Shown: positions 52,523 to 61,773, counted from the first letter of the stretch. The stretch: 64,000 nt of DNA from Solibacillus sp040273735 (GCF_040273735.1 NZ_JBELZM010000002.1:1-64000), one strand, 5' to 3'. The notes: a model not told the origin generated them from the sequence alone. Numbers and translations are program-made.

Positions 52523-53437
52523 ATGAGCAAAATGAAAACAGTAGGTATTACTTTAGGGGTGTCTTCTGCACTTCTGCTCGCCGCTTGCGGAGATGATACG
52601 GAAAATAAGGAAAATTCAACAGGCGAATCATCATCCAGTATTGGTGAACAGGTGAATTATACCGTTGTTGCCACTGAACCTGGAGCAGGACTAACTGGTC
52701 TTTCCCATGAAGTGTTGGAGCAATATGAAAATCTGGAAGGCTGGACATTACAAGAAAGTTCAACTGCCGGAATGCTGAGTACATTGGATAAGGCAATCCG
52801 GAATGAAGAACCGGTTATTGTGACAGGCTGGACACCACACTGGAAATTCTCAGCGTATGATTTAAAAATACTTGAGGATCCTAAAGGTATTTTAGGCGGT
52901 GCTGAAAACATTCAAACACTTGCCAGAAAAGGTTTAGAACAGGACCTGCCTGATGTATATACAGTACTTGACCGCTTTTACTGGGAACCGGAAGATATGG
53001 AAAAGGTAATGTATGATGCACAAGAAGGTGGAGACTTTGATGTAGCAGCAGCGGATTGGGTTGAAAATAATCAGGATAAAGTAAGTGAATGGACAAAAGA
53101 TATAGAGCAAGGAAATGGCGAAAAAGTAAAAATCATTTCTACACCATGGGATTCGGAATTTGCATCAAGCAGTGTAATAAAAGTAGTGCTGGAACAATTA
53201 GGGTATGAGCCTGAAGTGACTCCTGTTGATCCGGCTATTATGTTCCAGTCAATCGCAACAGGTGAAGGAGACGTAACAGTCGCACCATGGTTACCGACAA
53301 CGCACAAAGCCTTTTATGACAAACATAAAGACGATATTGTTGATTTAGGTGAAAATCTGGAAGGTACGCAAAATGGTTTTGTTGTCCCGGCATATGTAGA
53401 GATTGATTCAATTGAAGATTTAAAACCGAAAGAATAA
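52523..53437 (+). CDS. glycine betaine/choline-type ABC substrate-binding lipoprotein (OpuAC/ProX-like), copy 1
   Basis: A 304-residue lipoprotein: signal ending SALLLAACGD with lipobox Cys at about residue 20. The mature part has the quaternary-amine-binding fold, with Trp residues suited to a cation cage (ENLEGWTL, VTGWTPHWKF, YWEPEDM, STPWDSEFASS, VAPWLPTTHKAFYDKH). It probably binds glycine betaine or another methylated amine. No ATPase or permease gene is next to it, so it must dock on a transporter encoded elsewhere. ATG 52523 follows AGGGGATGAG. Confidence 0.85.
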   Translation: MSKMKTVGITLGVSSALLLAACGDDTENKENSTGESSSSIGEQVNYTVVATEPGAGLTGLSHEVLEQYENLEGWTLQESSTAGMLSTLDKAIRNEEPVIVTGWTPHWKFSAYDLKILEDPKGILGGAENIQTLARKGLEQDLPDVYTVLDRFYWEPEDMEKVMYDAQEGGDFDVAAADWVENNQDKVSEWTKDIEQGNGEKVKIISTPWDSEFASSSVIKVVLEQLGYEPEVTPVDPAIMFQSIATGEGDVTVAPWLPTTHKAFYDKHKDDIVDLGENLEGTQNGFVVPAYVEIDSIEDLKPKE

Positions 53438-53447
53438 ATAGAAATAT

Positions 53448-53482
53448 GCCCCGTAAATAGCCTATACGGGGCTTTATTTATT
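53448..53482 (+). terminator. terminator between the two binding-protein genes
   Basis: GCCCCGTA (53448-53455) pairs with TACGGGGC (53465-53472), followed by TTTATTTATTT. The two copies are therefore separately transcribed. Confidence 0.85.
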
Positions 53483-53494
53483 TGTACCTCAAGT

Positions 53495-53536
53495 TTGACA
53501 AAAGTAACAACTCGTATATAAAATGGAGTTGTCGCT
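53495..53536 (+). promoter_or_regulatory. promoter with the same palindromic operator, second betaine-binding gene
   Basis: TTGACA (53495-53500) is followed 16-18 bases later by TATAAA/TAAAAT. The inverted repeat AGTAACAAC-N16-GTTGTCGCT (53503-53511 and 53528-53536) has the same arm spacing as at the first copy, with two changed bases in the right arm. Confidence 0.65.
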
Positions 53537-53579
53537 TTTTCGGGAGCAGATAAATTCAGGTTATAGGGGATGAAGTATT

Positions 53580-54488
53580 TTGAAACGATTTAAAATTTTA
53601 GGTTTAACTATAGGGATGTCTGCAGCATTGTTATTAGCAGCATGCGGAGATGATACAGGCAACAGTGATAATTCAAACAACGAATCTGCAAGTATAGGTG
53701 AACAAGTAGGTTATAAAATCATTGGAATAGAGCCTGGTGCGGGGATAACAGGTTTGTCACATGATACATTAGAACAATATGAAAATCTGGAAGGCTGGAC
53801 ATTACAGGAAAGTTCAACAGCTGGCATGATCGGGACGTTGGATCAAGCGATTCGCAATGAAGAACCGGTGATTGTAACTGGCTGGACACCACATTGGATG
53901 TTTTCTGCCTATGACTTAAAATTTCTTGAAGATCCTAAAGGCGTTTTAGGTGGAGCGGAAAATATAAATACTGTTGTAAGAAAAGACCTTGAAAAGGATT
54001 TACCGGACGTCTACACAGTGCTTGACCGATTCCATTGGGAAACGGAAGATATGGAAAAAGTGATGTATGATGCACAAAAGGCAGATTTTGAAACTGCTGC
54101 AGCAGAATGGGTAGAAAAGAACGATGATAAAGTAAAAGAGTGGACGCAAGGTATTGCACAAGGCAATGGTGAAAAAGTGAAACTTATTTCAGTACCGTGG
54201 GATTCGGAAATTGCTTCGAGCAGCGTAGTTAAAATAGTGTTGGAGAATTTAGGGTATGAAGTGGAAGTAATCCCTGTTGACCCGGCAATTATGTTCCAGG
54301 CAATTGCAACAGGTGAAGGGGATGCCACTGTGGCACCGTGGTTACCAACAACTCATCAGTCATTCTACGAAAAACATAAAGATGATATCGTCGATTTAGG
54401 TGAAAACTTAGAAGGTACACAAAATGGTTTCGTTGTCCCAGCATATATGGACATTGATTCAATTGAAGATTTAAAGCCAAAAGAATAA
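53580..54488 (+). CDS. glycine betaine/choline-type ABC substrate-binding lipoprotein, copy 2
   Basis: A 302-residue lipoprotein, a close tandem paralogue of the preceding gene (shared ENLEGWTLQESSTAGM, NEEPVIVTGWTPHW, VAPWLPTTHQSFYEKHKDD and the identical C-terminus SIEDLKPKE). Lipobox LLLAACGD. The likely ligand is glycine betaine or a related amine; one change near the binding Trp residues (YWEPEDM to HWETEDM) could alter ligand range. The start is TTG 53580 after AGGGGATGA. It has its own promoter and terminator. Confidence 0.85.
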   Translation: MKRFKILGLTIGMSAALLLAACGDDTGNSDNSNNESASIGEQVGYKIIGIEPGAGITGLSHDTLEQYENLEGWTLQESSTAGMIGTLDQAIRNEEPVIVTGWTPHWMFSAYDLKFLEDPKGVLGGAENINTVVRKDLEKDLPDVYTVLDRFHWETEDMEKVMYDAQKADFETAAAEWVEKNDDKVKEWTQGIAQGNGEKVKLISVPWDSEIASSSVVKIVLENLGYEVEVIPVDPAIMFQAIATGEGDATVAPWLPTTHQSFYEKHKDDIVDLGENLEGTQNGFVVPAYMDIDSIEDLKPKE

Positions 54489-54532
54489 CGAGTGAAAACC
54501 TCTTCATAGCTAACTAATACAATGAGTATATT

Positions 54533-54579
54533 AAAAACTATGTGCAGTAGTGGGAAACCACTTTGCACATAGTTTTTTT
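54533..54579. terminator. bidirectional terminator
   Basis: AAAAACTATGTGCA pairs with TGCACATAGTTTTT, with an inner AGTGG-gaaa-CCACT hairpin, followed by TTC on the plus strand; A-rich sequence on the other side serves the minus-strand EAL gene. Confidence 0.85.
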
Positions 54580-54580
54580 C

Positions 54581-55573
54581 TTATGCAATAGAACGCTGTG
54601 GTTCAACGCTTGGTTTTCCAAATAAATAGCCTTGAAAGAGCTCATAGCCTATTTGTTTTAGCCACTCAAAGTCTTCCTCATTTTCAATACCTTCAGCAAG
54701 TGGTGTTGCACCAATTTCAAGTGCTTTCTTTAAAAACTGTTTAGCGGTATGTTGTTTTTCGCGATCATTTTTTACACCTTGTACATACTTCATATCAAGC
54801 TTCATATAATGCGGCTTTATGTCTGAGAGCATTTCCAGTGTGTTATACCCTTCACCTACATCATCCAAAGCATATTGAAATCCCTTTTCGTTATAGTAAT
54901 TCAAAATTGATTTTAAATGCTCAATATCATCGACCTGCTCCGATTCGACGACTTCAAAGACAAATTGATTCGGGTCAATTTGCAGAAGTTTAGCAAGCTT
55001 CACCGTTGACTGGAGGCAATATTCCGGAGAATAAATCGATGTAGGAATGAAATTGATAAATGTTTTTTTCTTAAGCACAGCAGCGTATTTTACAGCAGCC
55101 ATACGACATAGACGGTCCAATGCATACAAGCGGCCTCGGGTTTTTGCTGCCGTGAAAATTTCATTTGGGTAAATTAGCGACCCATCTTCACGGCTAAAGC
55201 GTGACAGTACTTCGTAAGCATAAATTTCTTTTCTGATATTTACGATAGGCTGTGAATAGCTGACAATCGCATTTCTATATATGACATCATCAATCCATTG
55301 CATTTCCAAAACTGTTTCGATTTCAGCAATAGTCTTCCAAGTCATCTCATCAATTCTAAAATAAATCTGTTCGGGCTCCATATAATCTCTGCTAAAGTCA
55401 AGAAACTCCTTAACGCCAGATTCTTGTATTGTTACGAGCTGTGCCTTTTTACTAATCATTAAATTCCGACGGTTAAAGTGGTCGACAATCATATCCATCA
55501 TAGCTATATTGTTTTCGCCTTCTAATAAAATATCAAACTGTAATTCAGATATGACACAGTTTTTACAGGACAT
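54581..55573 (-). CDS. EAL-domain cyclic di-GMP phosphodiesterase
   Basis: A 330-residue soluble protein. The first 95 residues are an unrecognised input region beginning MSCKNC. The EAL domain spans about 95-325 with key residues in place: YEVLSR (the ExLxR motif, EVL instead of EAL), FINFIPTS, FEVVESE, YALDDVGEGYNT, YMKLDMKYV and AEGIENEEDF. It should hydrolyse cyclic di-GMP to pGpG. GAGGGGAAACTC precedes ATG 55573. It is divergently placed to the HemAT gene, so oxygen sensing and cyclic di-GMP turnover are neighbours. Confidence 0.88.
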   Translation of the reverse strand: MSCKNCVISELQFDILLEGENNIAMMDMIVDHFNRRNLMISKKAQLVTIQESGVKEFLDFSRDYMEPEQIYFRIDEMTWKTIAEIETVLEMQWIDDVIYRNAIVSYSQPIVNIRKEIYAYEVLSRFSREDGSLIYPNEIFTAAKTRGRLYALDRLCRMAAVKYAAVLKKKTFINFIPTSIYSPEYCLQSTVKLAKLLQIDPNQFVFEVVESEQVDDIEHLKSILNYYNEKGFQYALDDVGEGYNTLEMLSDIKPHYMKLDMKYVQGVKNDREKQHTAKQFLKKALEIGATPLAEGIENEEDFEWLKQIGYELFQGYLFGKPSVEPQRSIA

Positions 55574-55775
55574 GAGTTTCCCCTCACTTTATAAGTTTTA
55601 ATTTTACTGTATACCATTAAGTACAAATATACTATAAAAAAATTTAATGATATATACATTTACTTATATAAGATGTACAATGTTTGTATATTAAAAGGAT
55701 TAAACGCTACTGAAATTTGCAAAAAATAATGCATTATGTTGTACAAATACTATACAAAATGTAAGGGTGAAGATA

Positions 55776-57077
55776 ATGGTGATATGGTGGAAGCGAAAAT
55801 CGATAGCTGGAATTAGTAAATATGAAGAAATGGGTTACTTTAAGCCTATTATACAATTTACAAGCATGCCGGAATTAGCACATCAGATGAAATTAATCGG
55901 AATAGACGAAAATAATTTACGGTACATAAAATCGTATCAACCTGCAATTACAGTTGGTGTATCAGAGATTACGGATGTATTTTATGAAAATGTATTAGCT
56001 GTACCATCATTAAAAAAAATAATAGAAGAGCGCACTAAAATCGATCGTTTAAAGAAAACATTGAATTCGTATATTATTTCAATGTTCGATGGCATATTTA
56101 ATGAAAAAACGATCGAAGTGAAACGGAAAATCGCCCGCATGCATTTCAAAATTGGCTTGGACCCAAAATGGTATATGGGTACATTTCAGAAATTGCAGGA
56201 AACGATGATTGAACTTATTAGTAAAAACACGGATCTTGCACTTAAGGAACAAATTACATTAAATGTCTCGAAACTTATTAATCTGGAAATGCAGATTGTA
56301 TTGGAAGAATATGAAAAGGAAAATCAAAAACTTCGAAGTGAGCAATATAATGTTGTCAAACAAGAACTAAAAAATAAGTTATCGGTCATTATTCAAAATC
56401 TTGCTGATTTAACTGAAGAAACGAATCAATCGGTTGAACAAGTAAACAGCCATACATCACATATAAGCAATACAATCAAATCGAATGTCGCAATTGTCCA
56501 ACATATTCATACAGATGCTTTGACAGGGAAAAATGAAGTTACGAGGCTGGAACAAGAGATGCTTGAAATTAAAGACAGCACGGTTGAAATGGGACAATTA
56601 ATTGGAAATCTAAAAACCTCTTCAGAACAGATAATCAATATTGTGGCCCTTGTAAAAAATATTGCCGATCAAACAAATTTACTTGCATTAAACGCCTCCA
56701 TAGAAGCAGCAAGAGCAGGGGAGCATGGAAAAGGGTTTGCAGTTGTCGCACAGGAAGTACGTAAACTGGCAGAGCAATCGAAAAGTTCAGTAGAAAATAT
56801 AACAAACCTTATCCAGACATCCACGTTGTTGACGTCGACTGCTGTACAAATGATTGATGCTGTCCAGTCAAGGGTAGATTCAGGTCTGGACGTATCTATT
56901 AATACTCAAATGAAATTCCAGCAAATTTTAAAGGCAATCGAACAAAATGAAACACAAATAAAAGAAGTCGCAATGGATATAACAAACTTAACAAGTGTCA
57001 TTAGCAACATCGGTGAAGAAACGAGAGATGTTGCAACTACTGCAGATGAACTATATCAAATGACTACCCACATGTAA
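55776..57077 (+). CDS. hemAT: heme-based aerotaxis transducer HemAT
   Basis: A 433-residue cytoplasmic protein. Residues about 30-180 are a sensor globin with proximal His in KIARMHFKIGLDPKWYMGTFQK, the same pattern as B. subtilis HemAT. Residues about 200-433 form a methyl-accepting domain with ADQTNLLALNASIEAARAGEHGKGFAVVAQEVRKLAEQS. It senses oxygen and signals to CheA. ATG 55776 follows AAGGGTGA. Confidence 0.93.
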   Translation: MVIWWKRKSIAGISKYEEMGYFKPIIQFTSMPELAHQMKLIGIDENNLRYIKSYQPAITVGVSEITDVFYENVLAVPSLKKIIEERTKIDRLKKTLNSYIISMFDGIFNEKTIEVKRKIARMHFKIGLDPKWYMGTFQKLQETMIELISKNTDLALKEQITLNVSKLINLEMQIVLEEYEKENQKLRSEQYNVVKQELKNKLSVIIQNLADLTEETNQSVEQVNSHTSHISNTIKSNVAIVQHIHTDALTGKNEVTRLEQEMLEIKDSTVEMGQLIGNLKTSSEQIINIVALVKNIADQTNLLALNASIEAARAGEHGKGFAVVAQEVRKLAEQSKSSVENITNLIQTSTLLTSTAVQMIDAVQSRVDSGLDVSINTQMKFQQILKAIEQNETQIKEVAMDITNLTSVISNIGEETRDVATTADELYQMTTHM

Positions 57078-57243
57078 TAATTTTTTTAGTGTTAAGTAAT
57101 GAATAATGATGTGTAAAAGTGCAATTGCTTTTACACAATTTTTTTGTTTTACGATCTGCTTTTTATTATTAAGTGTAATTACAAAATGATTGGGAATAGT
57201 AAGGTAGGTGAGAATAAATTAACAAATAAGGAGACACAAAGAA

Positions 57244-58335
57244 ATGAAAATTACAGCAGCTGTAACTGAAGCACAAGGAAAAGATTTCGTCTTGCAGGAA
57301 GTGGAACTTGCATCTCCTAAAGCAAATGAAGTATTGATTAAAATTGTAGCAACTGGTGTTTGTCATACGGATGCGGTAGCACGTGATTTAGCAATTGCTC
57401 CACTTCCTGCCGTTCTTGGTCATGAAGGATCGGGAATTGTGGAAGAAGTAGGTGAAGGCGTATCAAGTTTAGAAAAGGGTGACCATGTTGTCATTTCATT
57501 TGCACATTGCGGTTCATGTCCAAACTGTTTGACTGGCCATCCTACAGTATGTGATACGTTTAATCCACTCAACTTTGGCGGTGTCCAAAATGACTATACA
57601 ACACGCCTTTCAAAAGATGGTACCGAGTTAGCAACATTCTTCGGCCAGTCTTCATTCGGGACATATGCAATTGCACATGAGCGAAATGTTGTAAAAGTAG
57701 ATAAAGATGTTGACTTAGCGTTGCTTGGTCCTCTAGGCTGCGGGATTCAAACAGGTGCCGGGACAGTATTAAATCGCCTTCGACCACAATTTGGTTCCAC
57801 AATTGTCATATACGGATGCGGGGCTGTTGGTTTGTCCGCATTGATGGCAGCAAAAATTGTAGGCTGTAAACAAATTATTGCCGTGGACGTCCATGATTCC
57901 CGATTGGAGTTTGCAAAAGAACTAGGGGCGACACATGTATTGAATGGACGAAATGTTGATGTCGTAGCCGAAGTGAAAAAGATTACCAACGGCGGTTCAA
58001 ACTATGCTGTTGAAACGACAGGTGTACCGCCCGTTGTCAAACAATCCCTAAATGCATTACGCCCATTAGGTACTTGTGCCATTGTAGGTGTAACACCTGA
58101 AATGGCAATTGATGTCCATAACGATATTATGGCAGAAGGAAAAACAATGATGGGGGTCATTGAAGGAGATTCGGTACCCCGAGTTTTTATACCGGAGTTA
58201 GTCAATTATTATAAAGATGGTAAATTCCCGTTTGATCGACTCGTAAAATTTTATGAATTCGAACAAATCAACGAAGCATTTGAAGACTCTAAAAAGGGGA
58301 CTACTATAAAGCCCATTTTAAAAATCGCTAAATAA
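57244..58335 (+). CDS. zinc-dependent alcohol dehydrogenase (aryl/benzyl alcohol type)
   Basis: A 363-residue medium-chain dehydrogenase. Catalytic zinc ligands are in GVCHTD, LGHEGSG and PLGCGIQTG; all four structural-zinc cysteines are present (HCGSCPNCLTGHPTVC). The nucleotide loop is IYGCGAVGLSALMAAKIVGCKQIIAVDVHDSRL, whose Asp points to NAD+. The overall pattern is that of class III/aryl-alcohol dehydrogenases. AAGGAGACAC precedes the ATG. It is monocistronic. Confidence 0.88.
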   Translation: MKITAAVTEAQGKDFVLQEVELASPKANEVLIKIVATGVCHTDAVARDLAIAPLPAVLGHEGSGIVEEVGEGVSSLEKGDHVVISFAHCGSCPNCLTGHPTVCDTFNPLNFGGVQNDYTTRLSKDGTELATFFGQSSFGTYAIAHERNVVKVDKDVDLALLGPLGCGIQTGAGTVLNRLRPQFGSTIVIYGCGAVGLSALMAAKIVGCKQIIAVDVHDSRLEFAKELGATHVLNGRNVDVVAEVKKITNGGSNYAVETTGVPPVVKQSLNALRPLGTCAIVGVTPEMAIDVHNDIMAEGKTMMGVIEGDSVPRVFIPELVNYYKDGKFPFDRLVKFYEFEQINEAFEDSKKGTTIKPILKIAK

Positions 58336-58339
58336 TGAT

Positions 58340-58373
58340 AAAAGCCGAGAACACAGAAATTCTCGGCTTTTTG
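58340..58373. terminator. convergent terminator
   Basis: AAAAGCCGAGAA pairs with TTCTCGGCTTTT, followed by TGATT. It lies between the alcohol dehydrogenase and the minus-strand zinc-finger gene. Confidence 0.85.
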
Positions 58374-58385
58374 ATTATATTGCGG

Positions 58386-59072
58386 TCATTCTAAATAATC
58401 GTGTTTACGTGCTTCATCTGCATATTCTTTGGAAATTTGCCCCTGAAGATAATCTTCTTTTGATACATGCAATATTTCCAGTGCGGAATAAGTATCTTCA
58501 TCATCTTTGTCTTTATATAAATCATTGTAGTGATCGAAATCCCCTTCAAAATCTGCTGGTGTATCGGAGTTTCCATACTGTGCAACAATTTGGAAGGAGT
58601 CTTCGTTATCTTGAAGTTCATCATCCTTTTCCCGATTTGAAAAAGAGTTGTCAACAGCCGGATGGAGCAGTTGTTCTTCAACCGGTCGATCTGTTGCAGG
58701 AGTTTTTGCATTACTATGCTCAATACAAAAAGTAGTATACGGAATTGCTTGCAGCCGATCATATGGGATTTCTGTTTGGCATTTTGCACAAACTCCATAT
58801 GTACCGTCATTCATCCGTTCAAATGCTGCTTCGATTTGGTCCAATAAGTCATCACTATGCACTTTTAGCGCCATATCTTTTTCACGGTCATATAATTCTG
58901 TCGCCAAATCCGCGGGATGATTGTCGATAGTAGAGAGTTCATCCGTAGAATCCCTTAAACTGGCACGAGCAATAATTTCATTTTCATTTGTATTGACATC
59001 ACCAATCAATTCTCTTTTTTGTTCGATGAGCAGACGTTTTAATTTGGTAAGCTGTTTTTCGTTAAGCATCAT
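58386..59072 (-). CDS. yteA: DksA/TraR-type zinc-finger protein, YteA-like
   Basis: A 228-residue protein with an N-terminal coiled coil (LNEKQLTKLKRLLIEQKRELI), the conserved ADLATELYDREKDMAL segment, and a zinc finger GVCAKCQTEIPYDRLQAIPYTTFCIEH (CxxC-N17-C). The length and long acidic C-terminal tail match B. subtilis YteA, a sporulation-linked member of the family. ATG 59072 follows AAAGGA. DksA-like proteins act on RNA polymerase, but the role of YteA is not established. Confidence 0.85.
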   Translation of the reverse strand: MMLNEKQLTKLKRLLIEQKRELIGDVNTNENEIIARASLRDSTDELSTIDNHPADLATELYDREKDMALKVHSDDLLDQIEAAFERMNDGTYGVCAKCQTEIPYDRLQAIPYTTFCIEHSNAKTPATDRPVEEQLLHPAVDNSFSNREKDDELQDNEDSFQIVAQYGNSDTPADFEGDFDHYNDLYKDKDDEDTYSALEILHVSKEDYLQGQISKEYADEARKHDYLE

Positions 59073-59232
59073 AATCAATTCCTTTCGATTTTAGTATGAG
59101 CGAAATACGATGAATTATTTCAGAACATGGTGAACTGCTTTCGTATAGTTTCTTTTTAAATTAGAAATACTAGTAGATAAGGCGAAAATTTATGCACACA
59201 TAAAAATATCCATCCTATAGGAGGACTCGAAG

Positions 59233-60897
59233 TTGCTAAATACTGAAAATACATTATCCATCTTTGCACTTGGCGGCATTAATGAAATCGGAAAAAATAT
59301 GTATGTCATTGAATATGGACAAGAATTAATCATTGTTGACTGTGGGGGAAAATTTGCGGATCAAAGTTTATTAGGAGTCGATTTGATTATTCCGGATTTA
59401 AGTTATTTGGAGGAAAATAAACATAAAATCAAAGCTTTAGTTGTAACACATGGACATGAAGATCATATTGGCGGTATCCCGTATTTGTTGAGGAAAATTA
59501 ATATGCCAATTTACGCTTCCAGATTTACACTCGGTTTAATTGAATTGAAATTGAAGGAGCATAAATTGCTCCGCGATTCAGAATTAAATGAGATTAATGC
59601 AGAATCGAAAATTAGTTTCGATCAATTATCACTCACATTTTTTAAAACGAGTCATAGTATCCCTGACTGTTTAGGGATTGTTTTTCATACACCTGAAGGG
59701 AAAATCATTCATACAGGTGATTTTAAGTTTGATTTTACTCCTGTCAATGATCAAACGTCGGATATTCACAAAATGGCAGCACTCGGTTCGGAAGGGGTGC
59801 TTGCGCTTATTTCCGAAAGTACAAACGCTGAACGTCCGGGATTTACACCATCCGAGCAAGTAATTGGACGTCATTTGGATGAGGCGTTTCAAAAAGCGAC
59901 CGGAAAAATCTTCATTTCTACATTTGCATCCAATGTAAATCGTATTCATCAAATTGTCGAAGCAGCAAAAAAGACAAATCGAAAAATTGTATTATTAGGT
60001 CGCAGCATGGTCAATGTTACGTCTGTAGCGATGAGACTAGGCTATCTGGATATTCCAGGGTGGATGCTGATCGAACCAAGAGAGTTAAAAGAGTTACCAC
60101 CGGAACGGGCAGTAATATTATGTACAGGAAGCCAAGGGGAACCATTAGCTGCGCTTTCCCGACTCTCAACTGGTCGTAATCGAGATGTCAAGGTTGTCCA
60201 AGGAGATACGGTTATTTTCGCAGCTTCTCCTATACCGGGAAATGAAAAAGATGTTTCAAAAATAGTTGATAATCTGTTTCAGCTTGGCGCAAAAGTAGTT
60301 TACGGAAATTCAAGCATTACCGGTATGCACGTTTCCGGACATGGCTATCAAGAAGACTTAAAAATGATGCTGACACTCATGAAACCCAAATATTTTATTC
60401 CGATTCATGGAGAATACCGCATGCTTCATATTCATCGTTCATTGGCGGAAGCGGTTGGAGTTGAAAAAGGGCATACATTTATTCTTAAAAATGGTGAAAT
60501 CGTTGATATTAAAGGCGGGGAAGCACGGCAAACACGTGCAATTCCGGCGGGAGATACGTATGTGGATGGTACTGGAAGTGATGAAGTCGGTGAAATCGTA
60601 CTGCGGGATCGAAAGCAGCTATCCGAAGATGGGATGCTTGTTATAGTCGTCACAATCAGTAAATTCGATGGTTCCATTATTTCAGGTCCGGACAGTATTT
60701 CACGAGGATTCGTCTATGCAAGGGAATCCGAAGGATTAATAAATGATATTAACGAAATTGCTCAGGCAGCTGTAGAAAACTTTAATGAAGCCAATCCTTT
60801 TGCTATGAAAAAAGCGATTAAACACGCGGTAGATCAGTATATTTTTACATTAAAAATGAAAAAGCCAATGATTTTGCCGATAGTTATTGAAATATAA
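59233..60897 (+). CDS. ribonuclease J paralogue
   Basis: A 554-residue metallo-beta-lactamase/beta-CASP nuclease. The catalytic motif is the complete HGHEDHIGG (as in RNase J1, not the degenerate HGHDENIGG of J2), with HSIPDCLGIVFHTPEGKIIHTGDFKFD, SESTNAERPGFTPSE, CTGSQGEPLAALSR, HVSGHGYQEDLKMML and IPIHGEYRMLHIH. Some segments are closer to J2 (NAERPGFTPSE), so this looks like an additional paralogue and not the housekeeping J1. The start is TTG 59233 after AGGAGG. It acts in 5'-3' exonucleolytic mRNA turnover. Monocistronic. Confidence 0.88.
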   Translation: MLNTENTLSIFALGGINEIGKNMYVIEYGQELIIVDCGGKFADQSLLGVDLIIPDLSYLEENKHKIKALVVTHGHEDHIGGIPYLLRKINMPIYASRFTLGLIELKLKEHKLLRDSELNEINAESKISFDQLSLTFFKTSHSIPDCLGIVFHTPEGKIIHTGDFKFDFTPVNDQTSDIHKMAALGSEGVLALISESTNAERPGFTPSEQVIGRHLDEAFQKATGKIFISTFASNVNRIHQIVEAAKKTNRKIVLLGRSMVNVTSVAMRLGYLDIPGWMLIEPRELKELPPERAVILCTGSQGEPLAALSRLSTGRNRDVKVVQGDTVIFAASPIPGNEKDVSKIVDNLFQLGAKVVYGNSSITGMHVSGHGYQEDLKMMLTLMKPKYFIPIHGEYRMLHIHRSLAEAVGVEKGHTFILKNGEIVDIKGGEARQTRAIPAGDTYVDGTGSDEVGEIVLRDRKQLSEDGMLVIVVTISKFDGSIISGPDSISRGFVYARESEGLINDINEIAQAAVENFNEANPFAMKKAIKHAVDQYIFTLKMKKPMILPIVIEI

Positions 60898-60921
60898 AAT
60901 TAAATTAAATTATTAAAGAAA

Positions 60922-60964
60922 AACGATCTTGAAAGGAAATATTCGCTTTCAAGATCGTTGTTTT
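60922..60964. terminator. terminator after the RNase J paralogue
   Basis: AACGATCTTGAAAG pairs perfectly with CTTTCAAGATCGTT, followed by GTTTTATT. Confidence 0.85.
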
Positions 60965-61002
60965 ATTACATGCATTAATTCTTTTTTTGGGGCTCACTAA
61001 AA

Positions 61003-61566
61003 TTAGGCAGGCAGAAGCTCTGTTTGTTCAAGCAGCTGTTTGTATGCCGCCAAATCTTCTTCATAATTTCTAATATATGTGGAAAGACTATGTTTTTTTA
61101 TCAATTCAAATGAATTTTGATCGATGAATTGTAATTTTTGATTCAGGGTTTCTGCATTAGCCCATGCTGTTTCCTCAAAAGCAATGTTCATTTGATGTTC
61201 TTCAATAATCATACCTAGTAATTCAGGATTATTAAAAATTTCTTTAGTAGAATATTGATCTCGCATATCAAAATAATCGAGGGTTCTAGTTAAAGAAGCA
61301 TCTAGTGCAGGACGGTCAATAGCATGACCTAGTTCATGAAGTGTAATGGTTTTTACATATTGATCAAATGGAATGCCGGATAGTTCTCCAGCTGCTTTCA
61401 CTAAACGGTTTGCATCAAAACTAACAACATTTGTTATAAAGTTATAGCTCATATTTACGCCGGTATGATCCTCTTCCAACATTGTAATGAGGCCGGTAGC
61501 CTTTATAGTGGAATAAATTATTTCATATAAAAATTCGTTTGTAGATTGTTGCATGTTTGCGCTCAT
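61003..61566 (-). CDS. small HELGH-motif putative metalloprotease
   Basis: A protein of about 187 residues with the zinc motif TITLHELGHAIDRPALDA in the middle and a later Glu-rich helix (LLGMIIEEHQMNIAFEETAWANA) that could give the third zinc ligand, so it resembles a gluzincin peptidase. ATG 61566 is adopted because of AAAGGA just upstream, although the spacing is tight; the open frame continues upstream to ATG 61635, which would add an N-terminal membrane helix (ALIYASALLCFLIYFIY) but lacks a ribosome site. Either is possible. The substrate is unknown. Confidence 0.6.
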   Translation of the reverse strand: MSANMQQSTNEFLYEIIYSTIKATGLITMLEEDHTGVNMSYNFITNVVSFDANRLVKAAGELSGIPFDQYVKTITLHELGHAIDRPALDASLTRTLDYFDMRDQYSTKEIFNNPELLGMIIEEHQMNIAFEETAWANAETLNQKLQFIDQNSFELIKKHSLSTYIRNYEEDLAAYKQLLEQTELLPA

Positions 61567-61733
61567 TTCCTTTTCTCTATATATAAAATAAATAAGAAAA
61601 CACAATAAAGCGCTTGCGTAAATTAACGCAAGCATAAAATAATATATAATTACTATATAATATTTTCAAGTAATTTGTTTGATTATGTATACTGTTGGAG
61701 AGAAATTTTGGATAAGCGAATAAAAGCATACAA

Positions 61734-61773
61734 AAAGGATGTTTGCCATTCTTCTAAATGACAAACATCCTTT
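61734..61773 (-). terminator. terminator of the KGG-repeat gene
   Basis: AAAGGATGTTTG (61734-61745) pairs with CAAACATCCTTT (61762-61773), with T-rich sequence on the minus-strand side (TTTTTG). Confidence 0.75.
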
